Shown here: piece by piece, positions 32,095-40,327 of the stretch
Layout: each line of letters starts with the position of its first letter
Position numbering within the stretch: position 1 is the stretch's first letter
Source: JALEFZ01 sp039817415
GTDB taxonomy: Bacteria; Bacteroidota; Bacteroidia; J057
Length of the DNA: 64,000 bases
Assembly (NCBI GenBank): GCA_039817415.1
Contig: JBCBVV010000019.1
Span: 42,230-106,229 of the forward strand
Reading direction: 5' to 3'
The notes under the pieces: model-generated
Databases searched by the model: none
Seen by the model: the letters and a program-made list of their open reading frames with translations, nothing else
Told to the model about the DNA's origin: nothing
Translations under genes and position numbers: made by a program

Positions 32095-34197
32095 TTATTC
32101 ACTTGCTTTGGGAAAAGTTACTCTCCTCAAAATCGTGCTGCCAATAGGAATAAACTTTTCTTTCCTTACTTCTTCTTTCGTCTCATCATAAAGAGGAACT
32201 TCAAGGAAAAAATCACTTCTATGCCATGGATTAGAGGCATGGGTAGGGATTTCATCTATCAATACGGCGGATTCGGAAGAAGCATGCAGACGCAATCTTT
32301 CAAAGTTCTTGGATTGTGGTAAACAATGATAGTCCGTATAGTCTGTCCCTGCATAGGTCTTAATGACTTTCTCTTCATGAGGAATGGCGAGTGCATATAC
32401 CAATGGACCTCGCTGAATAAAATGATGATTCGGAGAATGCTCATGAATCCTAGCATGCTGATGAAATTTCAGTCTTATCACATCTCCATCTTCCCATTTG
32501 CCTGATACTTTCACAAAATCCCCTTCACTAACGGTCAGTTCTCCATTAATTTCCAAGGCATCTGACCAAGCAGGTTTTCTAAACATAAAATCAAGGTTAA
32601 TAGGCTCCTTAACTTTTATGTCAAATTGAATCACATCAGAGAAGGGATACAGCGTCTTTTGCCTCACCTCAATTTTCTTCCCCTTGATCTGCGTATTAAG
32701 AACAGAAGGACCATACATAGCAGCCACCAAAGCATCTCCTTTCTTCATCCACATTTTATCTAGGAAGTAAGGAAAGTTCCTGCTGTAGTTGGGCACACAA
32801 CAAACGGCAGGATCGCTGTGAGTGGGAGAATATTTGTAGCGGACATCTTTCCTTTTTTCTCCATGCTCATGATGATGACCGTCCAAGATATAGCAGTTAT
32901 CCGGCTTCCCGTAGGTAATGGCAGTTCCTTCCTTGTTTCTGAAGCCCATCATGCCATTGTAGGTAAGCTTCTCTGCATGGTCTGCCCATTTGAGTTCCCC
33001 TCCTTTTTGAAACATCGAAGCCAACGAATTCCGTAGCTCTAACATGGTACAATACTCAGATGAAGTGGTCGTAGGCTCTGCTTCTAAACCTGCTAACCAT
33101 TCGTTGCCATGTCCTGCCCCTGAAGGTAAAATGGCCTTGTCCAATTTGTATAAGGCATTTGAATAGGCGGTTTGTAGTTCTGGATAACCCGTAACGTACA
33201 AGGCATGTAATAGCGTTCTTACATGCTCATAGGTGTGTACTCCATGGCCAGTAAACAAAGAATCTTTATCCATGAGATAGGGGTATCTCAAATCATTAAA
33301 GGCGCGGTTGATATTATAAGTGGAAAAGGCCTTGTAGAGATAGGTAGCATACTCCTGATAGATGGACTTATGGGTAATATCAAAAAGCATTTCACACACA
33401 TCCGTCAACATCAGACCGTGGGTAACGCCCCCAAAAGCATTTTCAAGTTTAAAGGGATTTTTGCCGTCGGCACCATATTCCTTCATGGTAACCACCATGG
33501 CTCTTTCGACAGCATCCAGCGCCCTTTTGTCTTGAGTAAAAGAGTAATATCCTAATAAGGTTCTGAATGCTGTTGTTTGCGCCCAAAGCTCTCCATTTGA
33601 ACCTTTGTGTTGATACCGCAAGCTAGGTTTGTAAATCCCTATGTACCCGTCCTCATCTTGAGAGGCAATTAGGTTTTCGACTATGGCCTCAGCCTGCCTG
33701 ATTGATGTTTCATCTTCTGTTAGATAAGCATGTCGAACAAATCCATCCCACCAGTTACCAGCCGTTTCCGCATTCCACCACATGATTGACTTTTCCCATG
33801 CCTCTCCTGTCAAGACCAAATCGCCCATATCTGGTACATCCTCTAGCCCTCCTCTCCTGGCGGTTCGGTAGAGGTCATCTTTCTTGATACCTGGAAATAG
33901 ATCATCCAGTGCCCCTACAACTCCCGTCTTCAAATCAGATAGCATCATGCTTCTGATCCAACCAAGAGGCTTGACAGATCCTTGAGGAAGGCTGGCATAA
34001 GTGGCTTCCAAAGGGGTAGCTTTCCCCTCAAAAAAACCCAAGAGTTTACTATCATCTGTGTCTCCAGAAGAAACTTGATTGACATTTCCTAGAAAATCTT
34101 CCCCCTGCGAATTGCTTTCTGAGGATTGACAGCCAGGCCCTATCCCTACCATTAGGATCAAAAGACATTGAATCCAGCTTAACAGCTTACTTTTCAT
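32095..34197 (-). CDS. GH127-like (DUF1680) beta-L-arabinofuranosidase lipoprotein
   Basis: The 700-residue protein has a lipoprotein signal ending GIGPGC (Cys near residue 23). The following (alpha/alpha)6-barrel-type sequence contains EYCTMLELRNSL and the paired cysteines of AVCCVPNYSRNF. This is the Glu and three-Cys zinc site of GH127, where a cysteine is the nucleophile in HypBA1. A beta-sandwich C-terminal part follows. The enzyme should act on arabinofuranosidic or similar linkages outside the cytoplasm; related DUF1680 proteins act on other sugars, so the substrate is not proven. It starts four bases after the sulfatase stop and ends the PhyH-sulfatase-GH127 operon. Confidence 0.8.
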   Translation of the reverse strand: MKSKLLSWIQCLLILMVGIGPGCQSSESNSQGEDFLGNVNQVSSGDTDDSKLLGFFEGKATPLEATYASLPQGSVKPLGWIRSMMLSDLKTGVVGALDDLFPGIKKDDLYRTARRGGLEDVPDMGDLVLTGEAWEKSIMWWNAETAGNWWDGFVRHAYLTEDETSIRQAEAIVENLIASQDEDGYIGIYKPSLRYQHKGSNGELWAQTTAFRTLLGYYSFTQDKRALDAVERAMVVTMKEYGADGKNPFKLENAFGGVTHGLMLTDVCEMLFDITHKSIYQEYATYLYKAFSTYNINRAFNDLRYPYLMDKDSLFTGHGVHTYEHVRTLLHALYVTGYPELQTAYSNALYKLDKAILPSGAGHGNEWLAGLEAEPTTTSSEYCTMLELRNSLASMFQKGGELKWADHAEKLTYNGMMGFRNKEGTAITYGKPDNCYILDGHHHEHGEKRKDVRYKYSPTHSDPAVCCVPNYSRNFPYFLDKMWMKKGDALVAAMYGPSVLNTQIKGKKIEVRQKTLYPFSDVIQFDIKVKEPINLDFMFRKPAWSDALEINGELTVSEGDFVKVSGKWEDGDVIRLKFHQHARIHEHSPNHHFIQRGPLVYALAIPHEEKVIKTYAGTDYTDYHCLPQSKNFERLRLHASSESAVLIDEIPTHASNPWHRSDFFLEVPLYDETKEEVRKEKFIPIGSTILRRVTFPKASE

Positions 34198-34201
34198 GCT
34201 T

Positions 34202-35626
34202 TCATTCCTTTAAAGAAGTATAGTACAGGTAACGGGCATCGACTCCTTTGGCATCGCGGTAGGCTTTTGCTCTGGCAAGTAATCGTTGGAATACTTCTGG
34301 ATGTTGATCAGCTACGTTGTGGTCGTTACGCGGATCATTTTCTACATCAAACAGTTCCATTTCTCCATAAGTTTCATGCCATCTTAGGAACCATTTTCCT
34401 TCTCTTACCCAATAACCTTGGACGTGGTCGCCCATTACATTTTTAGGGTCTTTACTTCTCGTGCTAATCACATTGCCCTGAATCAAGTCTCTCAATTTAT
34501 CCTCTTTTCCCTCCAGAACAGGGCGATAAGATTGGCCATAAAAGTTCTCAGGAATATCCAGGCCTACATAGTCTAAGATCGTGGCAGGAATATCTGCACT
34601 GTGCATCAGCGCATCAGTTATTCCTCCAGCCGCAATTTTTCCTTTCCAAGAAAAGATAATAGGTGAACGGAAAGACATGTCATAAATAGAACTCTTTCCT
34701 TTGTCCCCACCATTGTGAGAACGCATAGGATCGTTGACGAATTCTTGTAGGGGTTCTTGTTCCCAGCCATTGTCATTGACATAAACAATCAGAGTATTGT
34801 CGTACACTCCTTTTTCCTTCAGATGTTCTACCATCTCTCCCCAAGCTTCATCAAACCATGTACAATTGGCGTAGTACAATTTCGCAGATTCTGACATTTC
34901 TTTATCTGCATAGAGATCGTAGTATTTTTTAGGTGCATCAAAGGGATAATGAGGCAAGGAAGGAGCAAACCACATGAAAAATGGTTTCCCTTTGGTCTCT
35001 TCGAGGAAGTCATATGCAGCCTGATTGCTCACCCTTGAGAGCTCCATTCCATCTCCTCCCATGTGCTTTTCAAACCAATTCCCGGATTTTTGATCCTCCA
35101 TGGTAAAGCCTTTCGTCATCCCATGTGTGAAGCCGCCATTTTCATAAGTAAATTCCCACCATTTCCCCCCCTGAAAACTCACATAGCCCTTTTCCGCCAA
35201 CATACGAGGTAAAGTTCTGGCCTGCGAGAAGGCAATAGCCCTTGTATCAAAATATTGATGAAACTTCTTCAAAGAATCTTTGGTAAGCTCTTGCCCCGCT
35301 ATCATTCCTTGGTAAATGGAATCGCTAAAACGAGTATAGTCAATTGGCAACAAACCTGTCAACAGGGTCTGCAAAGAAGGGCGGCAGTGGTTATCGGATA
35401 CATAACCGTCTGTGAAGAGGGTTCCGCTTGCTGCCAGTTTATCCATATTAGGGGTATGGACATAGTCAGCTCCCATAAAGCCGAAATATGGATATCCTTG
35501 ATCATCTCCCACCAGCATAATGATGTTGGGGAGTTCCTCAGAATTGGTGTTTTGCTTTTGATCGCTAGGCTGACAACCTACAATGAGCAGAAGCACTAAG
35601 AGAAAAGGTCCAATATTAGTTTTCAT
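34202..35626 (-). CDS. Sulfatase-family lipoprotein with non-canonical active-site motifs
   Basis: From ATG 35626 the protein has 474 residues with a lipoprotein signal (MKTNIGPFLLVLLLIVGC). It has the alkaline-phosphatase-superfamily layout of S1 sulfatases: MLVGDDQG (two metal Asp), a nucleophile region DNHCRPSLQTLLTG, GKWWEF, PSLPHYPFDAP, NDNGW and GDKGKSSIYD. The formylglycine motif is normally CxPxR but here reads CRPSL, and the usual GKWH reads GKWW. The protein may be a variant sulfatase or may act on a different ester. It overlaps the upstream PhyH gene by 11 bp and is four bases from the GH127 gene. The upstream start at 35713 would hide the lipobox. Confidence 0.82.
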   Translation of the reverse strand: MKTNIGPFLLVLLLIVGCQPSDQKQNTNSEELPNIIMLVGDDQGYPYFGFMGADYVHTPNMDKLAASGTLFTDGYVSDNHCRPSLQTLLTGLLPIDYTRFSDSIYQGMIAGQELTKDSLKKFHQYFDTRAIAFSQARTLPRMLAEKGYVSFQGGKWWEFTYENGGFTHGMTKGFTMEDQKSGNWFEKHMGGDGMELSRVSNQAAYDFLEETKGKPFFMWFAPSLPHYPFDAPKKYYDLYADKEMSESAKLYYANCTWFDEAWGEMVEHLKEKGVYDNTLIVYVNDNGWEQEPLQEFVNDPMRSHNGGDKGKSSIYDMSFRSPIIFSWKGKIAAGGITDALMHSADIPATILDYVGLDIPENFYGQSYRPVLEGKEDKLRDLIQGNVISTRSKDPKNVMGDHVQGYWVREGKWFLRWHETYGEMELFDVENDPRNDHNVADQHPEVFQRLLARAKAYRDAKGVDARYLYYTSLKE

Positions 35627-36431
35627 AAAGCACGGGATTAAGAGGTGTATTGATAATTTGGCCAATTTCTGCACCCGGACACCAAGTATCCCAATCATTC
35701 TGTTGACCATCATTCTCGGGAGCCTTTAAGGTCATGTCTTTGTCCATGTAGATAATGGTCATTACTTTTCTCATCTGCTCTGTTTGATTGGCGCCTGCGC
35801 GGTGGAATACCCAACCCGAATGAAAGCTTATTTCACCTGCATCAAAAGGCTGTTTGATGTGCTGAAAGTCCGTTACCCTTAATCTTTCCTGGATTTTCTG
35901 TTCGCTTTCGTCAGAAATCTCAAGATCCCTCCCCTCTACGATTTGGTGCGAACCAGAACTAAACTCCAAAGGTCCCATGTCTAAGGGGGTCTCTTGCAAA
36001 GGAATCCAAGCGGTGATGGTCTTATCTGTGGCCAAGGGCCAGTAATATTGATCCGCATGCCAAGGCGTGATTCCTCCACCAGCTTCCTTGAATAAAGCCT
36101 GATCATGGTATAAGCGCACACCATCTACTTCCATCAATTGAGCAGCCAAAGAGGCCAGTCGCTTGCTAAAAATCAACTCCTTGATGATGGCATCTTCCTG
36201 CCAGAGATTGAACAATTGAAGAAAGGCTTTCCCGTAGGTATCTCTTTCCTTCAACTCTCTTCTCTCCTGATTGATCTCGTGTACTTTTTGGGAAATGTGC
36301 TCATTAAAGTATGCCAAGGTCTTGGGATCCAACACCTGTTTGATCTTGATAAACTTACAGGCCTGGTAAAAGGCTACCTGCTCTGAGCTGAGCTTAATCG
36401 GTTGATCGAGTGCAGTCGTAGTTTGGATCAT
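35616..36431 (-). CDS. Phytanoyl-CoA dioxygenase (PhyH) family Fe(II)/2-oxoglutarate enzyme
   Basis: The 271-residue protein has the metal ligand motif HADQYYWPL (HxD) near residue 128 and the distal VFHRAGANQTEQMRKV (His and Arg) near residue 210. These are the Fe(II) and 2-oxoglutarate ligands of the PhyH family. It should hydroxylate a small molecule or sugar-derived substrate. It is the first gene of the PhyH-sulfatase-GH127 operon and overlaps the sulfatase start by 11 bp. A TAGTTTTG promoter box lies 18 nt before its start. An AraC-type regulator is divergent. The context suggests a role in breakdown of a sulfated glycan. Confidence 0.85.
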   Translation of the reverse strand: MIQTTTALDQPIKLSSEQVAFYQACKFIKIKQVLDPKTLAYFNEHISQKVHEINQERRELKERDTYGKAFLQLFNLWQEDAIIKELIFSKRLASLAAQLMEVDGVRLYHDQALFKEAGGGITPWHADQYYWPLATDKTITAWIPLQETPLDMGPLEFSSGSHQIVEGRDLEISDESEQKIQERLRVTDFQHIKQPFDAGEISFHSGWVFHRAGANQTEQMRKVMTIIYMDKDMTLKAPENDGQQNDWDTWCPGAEIGQIINTPLNPVLYEN

Positions 36432-36448
36432 AGGTAGAAAGTTTATCC

Positions 36449-36456
36449 CAAAACTA
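36449..36456 (-). promoter_or_regulatory. -7 promoter box of the PhyH-sulfatase-GH127 operon
   Basis: On the minus strand TAGTTTTG fits TAnnTTTG, 17 nt before the PhyH ATG. A weak TTA stands at the -33 position with an 18-nt spacer. The divergent AraC start is about 100 nt away, so the regulator could bind between them. Confidence 0.4.
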
Positions 36457-36555
36457 ATCTTTGGAGAGCATTCTAACTTGATGGAAATTCACGAATTCTT
36501 TGCATATTTTAACCCATATCTGGCTTTCATTCCCCAAATAGGTTTATAAGCGCAA

Positions 36556-37392
36556 ATGAAGCCTTTACTCGAAGATATTTCCCTTGCCAAACAAGATAAA
36601 TCTATCCAAGTATTTTTACGGGAGGAAGATTCATTTGAGCCCTACTGGCATTACCATCCTGAGATTGAATTGACCTTGATTTTAGAGGGAAATGGCATCC
36701 GCTTTGTGGGAGATCATGTCGAAAACTACGGACCTAAAGATCTAGTGCTGGTAGGTTCCAATCTTCCGCACCAGTGGATTTCCAGCGAAGGCCACCCTAT
36801 TCACAAAGCCCTGGTTATCCAATTCCAACAAGAAATCTTTCAATCCTTTCCTGAGTTCAGAGAGCTGAGGGAACTGGTATCATCCGCAAGCTTGGGAATG
36901 AAGTTTCCTCCTCCAGATCCGGAGCTTCTATCGGCATTCATGAAACTTGTGGACCAACCGCCAACCTTACAAATCAGCCAACTTATTCATATCCTTTATT
37001 TACTGAGGCAGCGTGACGCCCAAAGGATTTTATCCTCTTCTACGCAATTCCAAATCAAGGCCAATGAGGCGGAACAAAGTAGGATCAACGAAGCACTTGG
37101 GTACATGATGGAACAATTGGATAAGCCACTCAGGGTAGCTGACATGGCACAAAAGTGTAACATGGTCCCTCAATCATTTTGCCGTTGGTTCAAAAAGCAT
37201 ACTGGGCATTCCTTCATTTCCTATCTCAACCAAACTCGTATCCAAAACAGTTGTCAATACCTGATTCATACAGACCTCTCTATTCAGGAAATTGCCTTCA
37301 AAGTCGGCTTTGAAAATGTAAGCCATTTTAATCGGACCTTCAAAAAAATACAGAACATCCCTCCTACTGGATTCCGAAAAATATTCAAATAA
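36556..37392 (+). CDS. AraC-family transcriptional regulator with cupin sensor
   Basis: The 278-residue protein has an N-terminal cupin (FEPYWHYHPEIELTLILEGNGIRFVG, residues 26-52) and a C-terminal AraC DNA-binding domain with two helix-turn-helix motifs. The second carries the AraC signature (DLSIQEIAFKVGFENVSHFNRTFKK). It probably binds a sugar or sugar-like effector. It is divergent from the PhyH-sulfatase-GH127 operon, which it most likely controls. A TAGGTTTA box 10 nt before the ATG may be its own promoter. Confidence 0.88.
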   Translation: MKPLLEDISLAKQDKSIQVFLREEDSFEPYWHYHPEIELTLILEGNGIRFVGDHVENYGPKDLVLVGSNLPHQWISSEGHPIHKALVIQFQQEIFQSFPEFRELRELVSSASLGMKFPPPDPELLSAFMKLVDQPPTLQISQLIHILYLLRQRDAQRILSSSTQFQIKANEAEQSRINEALGYMMEQLDKPLRVADMAQKCNMVPQSFCRWFKKHTGHSFISYLNQTRIQNSCQYLIHTDLSIQEIAFKVGFENVSHFNRTFKKIQNIPPTGFRKIFK

Positions 37393-37449
37393 ACCCTCTC
37401 CATTGACTCAAAAGCAATGATTTGCAAAATTGAATTTTATTAAACATTT

Positions 37450-37460
37450 TTGTTCAACAA
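37450..37460. promoter_or_regulatory. Small dyad near the TetR start, candidate operator
   Basis: TTGTT-C-AACAA is a perfect 5-bp-arm dyad ending nine bases before the TetR start codon and next to CAATTTTG, a near -7 box (37457-37464). TetR proteins often repress their own gene from such sites. The AT-rich context makes chance occurrence fairly likely. Confidence 0.3.
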
Positions 37461-37468
37461 TTTTGTTT

Positions 37469-38080
37469 ATGCCAAAACTGAATCCACAGACAAAAGAGAA
37501 AATTCTTTCCGCAGCTGAAATCGTCTTCCACGAGAATGGTTTAAAGGGCGCTCGAACTACTTCCATTGCTCAAAAGGCAGGCGTAAGTCGAACGATGCTG
37601 CACTATTATTATCGGACGAAGGAGGAATTATTTTATGAGGTATTAGAAAGCAGTTTTGGATTCTTTTTGAACAAGGCAAGGAAGCTTTTTCAAGCAGAAG
37701 AAGGCTTAAAAGCGACCATCGAACAAATCGTAGACCTGCTGTACGACGTATTGACTGAAAAGCCGGGACTATCCACTTTCATTGTCAATATCCTCAGCGA
37801 AAGCCCTGAGCTCATTATCAACCTTCCCCCTTTCCAAGAAGAACAAATTCCCACCCGATTCGACAAACTCTTGGATGAGGCAAGGCAATCGGGCGAGATT
37901 CAAGCCGATATATCCGGGGAAAACCTTCTCTTGAATATTTATGGACTATGTGCTGTTCCTTATATGGTAACTCCTTTGATCAAGTTCAAAGAGAGTAGGA
38001 CGGAAGCCGAGATGAATACTTTCTTGAATGACCGAAAGAGAGTAGTCAAGGCTTTTATCTGGAATGGCATCCAATATTAA
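37469..38080 (+). CDS. TetR/AcrR-family transcriptional regulator
   Basis: From ATG 37469 (MPKLNPQTKEKILSAAEIVF) the protein has 203 residues with a TetR helix-turn-helix (TTSIAQKAGVSRTMLHYYYRTKEELFYEVLE, residues 25-55) and a helical ligand-binding domain. It leads a four-gene plus-strand run with the membrane protein, flavin monooxygenase and FAH-fold hydrolase, which it likely represses. The ligand is unknown. An upstream TTG start (37430) would add 13 unrelated residues and is rejected. Confidence 0.87.
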   Translation: MPKLNPQTKEKILSAAEIVFHENGLKGARTTSIAQKAGVSRTMLHYYYRTKEELFYEVLESSFGFFLNKARKLFQAEEGLKATIEQIVDLLYDVLTEKPGLSTFIVNILSESPELIINLPPFQEEQIPTRFDKLLDEARQSGEIQADISGENLLLNIYGLCAVPYMVTPLIKFKESRTEAEMNTFLNDRKRVVKAFIWNGIQY

Positions 38081-38091
38081 CATCTACCACT

Positions 38092-38544
38092 ATGAAACGA
38101 GACGTTTTAATCGCAAAAATTCTACTCTCTGTTGGTGTATTTGAATTCTTTGGTCCCTTGCTAAAGGATACTGGCCCTTCTCACCTGATGAATACAGAAT
38201 GGGTAGGTCATGCTAAGGTTCACTTGGGCTGGTTACTGGGATATATGTTCTTCTCAGGCCTTGCGAATATTTATTTCATCTGGTTTAGAAAGCAGGACCA
38301 ACTTTCTAATCTATATCTATCCTGTCTATGGCAGGGCACCCACCTTGCAGGCTTTTGGCTGGGCATCTTGTTTGTCCCTGTGTATGGAGGGGCAATTGTA
38401 GACCATCGCTATCATACGCATATCCTAGGAGTAGATGAGAATATTTTTGTCTTTACCGTATTGACAGGCGTTTTGATTGCGGCCTTTGCATGGATTAAGA
38501 CAAAGGTTCAGCCTCATTTCACCAACCTTAATTCCATCGCCTAA
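38092..38544 (+). CDS. Small four-helix membrane protein
   Basis: The 150-residue protein has four hydrophobic helices, and conserved-looking polar residues lie between them (EFFGPLLKDTGPSHLMN, CLWQGTHLAGFW, VDHRYHTHILG). No known family was recognised with certainty. It lies 11 bp after TetR and 1 bp before the flavin monooxygenase, so it belongs to that operon and may carry or anchor a substrate. The function is not known. Confidence 0.65.
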   Translation: MKRDVLIAKILLSVGVFEFFGPLLKDTGPSHLMNTEWVGHAKVHLGWLLGYMFFSGLANIYFIWFRKQDQLSNLYLSCLWQGTHLAGFWLGILFVPVYGGAIVDHRYHTHILGVDENIFVFTVLTGVLIAAFAWIKTKVQPHFTNLNSIA

Positions 38545-38545
38545 G

Positions 38546-40327
38546 ATGGAGCCGCTAACTACCCAGGTTCTGATCATTGGAGGAGGACCTGCGGGTATGG
38601 TAAGTGCTTTGTACTTGAGCAAGCTGGGGGTTTCCTCCATTCTGGTGGAAAGGCAAACGGAAATATCTGTTCACCCTAAGGCTCATGAATTAAGTGCTAG
38701 GTCTATTGAAATTCTCCTACAATTGGGGATTTCTTTAGAAGAATTGAAAGCAGAGGCTTCTTCATATGAGGCTGCATCCCGAATTCTTTTTGGGTACACC
38801 GTCAATGAACATCTGGGAGAAATCAACCTAAGAGAAGGAGGAAATGACCAAAAATATACGGACCATCTTGAATCTCCAGATCCTTACCTCAATCTTTCCC
38901 AGACCGAACTAGAGAAAATTCTTCGACAAAAAGTTGAATCATCATCATGTACGGTCCTCTCTGGCTATCAATGGGAAAGCATGATAGAAAGCCATGATGG
39001 TGTGGTGAGTCAGGTTTTGGAGAGGGAGAACATGGAATTCCTTTCTATCCAAAGCAAATATGTCGTTTGTGCTGATGGAGCTGGTAGTAGAAGCCGGAAA
39101 GCACTGGGAATTAAGATGATTGGAGATGAAAAGATCAATGATTTCGTCAGTGTCTTTTTCGAGCTTAACCTGGCCGACTACCTAAAAAAGGAGGCCAAGC
39201 TATTCTGGATCTTAAATCCACATGCACCAGGAACGTTGATTGCACATCATATAGAACGAAGATGGGTCTACCACTTCCCCATTTTCACCCCTCATGAATC
39301 AATAGACCAGTATACCGAAGAGATGCTTCGAGCGCGTATTTTAGCCGCTTTGGGAGATGATCAGCTCTCCCTTCGCATCCATTCTAGCAAACTATGGAGG
39401 ATGACCTGCCAAATCGCCGAATCTTTTCAAAAAGGAAGGGCCTTTCTGGTAGGAGATGCTGCCCATCGATTCCCCCCAACTGGGGGATTGGGAATGAATT
39501 CAGGGATAGGAGATGCCCATAATCTTTGCTGGAAAATGGCCATGGTCTTAGAGGGAGCTGCAGACGAAAAGTTACTGGAGAGTTATGAGCTTGAACGGAG
39601 ACCTACCATAGAACAGAATAGTCAAGAAAGTCTCTATAACTACTATAAGATTTGGGAAGTGCCCCAATCTATGGGCCTCAATCCAAAGGCGTTGAAATGG
39701 CAAGCAGTTATCTTAAATAGCAAATGGATTAAGCTCCTGCCAGAGCAGTGGGTGAACAAACTCCTTGAATCTGTTAAATCTAAGCTCTCCCAACAAATCA
39801 AAGCCATTCCTAATCAGCCGAAGAAACAGGCCCTTGTAAAGAAAGTGATCGCTGAACAAATAGATCATTTTGACAGGATTGGGCTGGATCTTGGCTTTGC
39901 CTATGAGCGGGGAGCCCTTATTCCCAATGGAGTAGCTTTGCCCATTCAAGAGGTGAGTGAATACCAACCTTCTATTGAGCCAGGGGCAAGATTCCCTCAT
40001 TTTTGGGTCCAATCAGAAGCGGGAAAGATAAGTTCGCACCAATGGTTACAGGCCGATAAATTTACCCTTCTTTGCAACCAAGAAGGGGAGCATTGGTGGA
40101 AGGAAAACCGACACGAACTCCCACCATCTGTTTGTGCCAGGATACATGTCGTCAATGTTGAAGATAGCTTGAGGAAGGCAGCTGAGAATGCCCCTGAAAA
40201 AGCATATTATCCTATTGGTCGTGTGCCCTTACTTCTCATTCGTCCTGATGGACAAGTTGGCTGGAAGCCTGATACGCTCAAGGTCGATATTAAGCAAGTC
40301 TTTCATCACTTATTAGCCATGTCATGA
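38546..40327 (+). CDS. FAD-dependent aromatic hydroxylase (PHBH/phenol hydroxylase family)
   Basis: From ATG 38546 the protein has 593 residues. It has the FAD-binding VLIIGGGPAGMVSALYLSK near residue 8, the DG-type motif CADGAGSRSRKALG near 185 and GDAAHRFPPTGGLGMNSGIGDA near 308, the last being the second FAD site of flavoprotein monooxygenases. A thioredoxin-like C-terminal domain is likely (about 480-593), as in phenol-hydroxylase-type members. It should hydroxylate an aromatic or polyketide ring with NAD(P)H and oxygen. It starts one base after the membrane protein gene and overlaps the FAH-fold gene by 4 bp (ATGA). Confidence 0.85.
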   Translation: MEPLTTQVLIIGGGPAGMVSALYLSKLGVSSILVERQTEISVHPKAHELSARSIEILLQLGISLEELKAEASSYEAASRILFGYTVNEHLGEINLREGGNDQKYTDHLESPDPYLNLSQTELEKILRQKVESSSCTVLSGYQWESMIESHDGVVSQVLERENMEFLSIQSKYVVCADGAGSRSRKALGIKMIGDEKINDFVSVFFELNLADYLKKEAKLFWILNPHAPGTLIAHHIERRWVYHFPIFTPHESIDQYTEEMLRARILAALGDDQLSLRIHSSKLWRMTCQIAESFQKGRAFLVGDAAHRFPPTGGLGMNSGIGDAHNLCWKMAMVLEGAADEKLLESYELERRPTIEQNSQESLYNYYKIWEVPQSMGLNPKALKWQAVILNSKWIKLLPEQWVNKLLESVKSKLSQQIKAIPNQPKKQALVKKVIAEQIDHFDRIGLDLGFAYERGALIPNGVALPIQEVSEYQPSIEPGARFPHFWVQSEAGKISSHQWLQADKFTLLCNQEGEHWWKENRHELPPSVCARIHVVNVEDSLRKAAENAPEKAYYPIGRVPLLLIRPDGQVGWKPDTLKVDIKQVFHHLLAMS

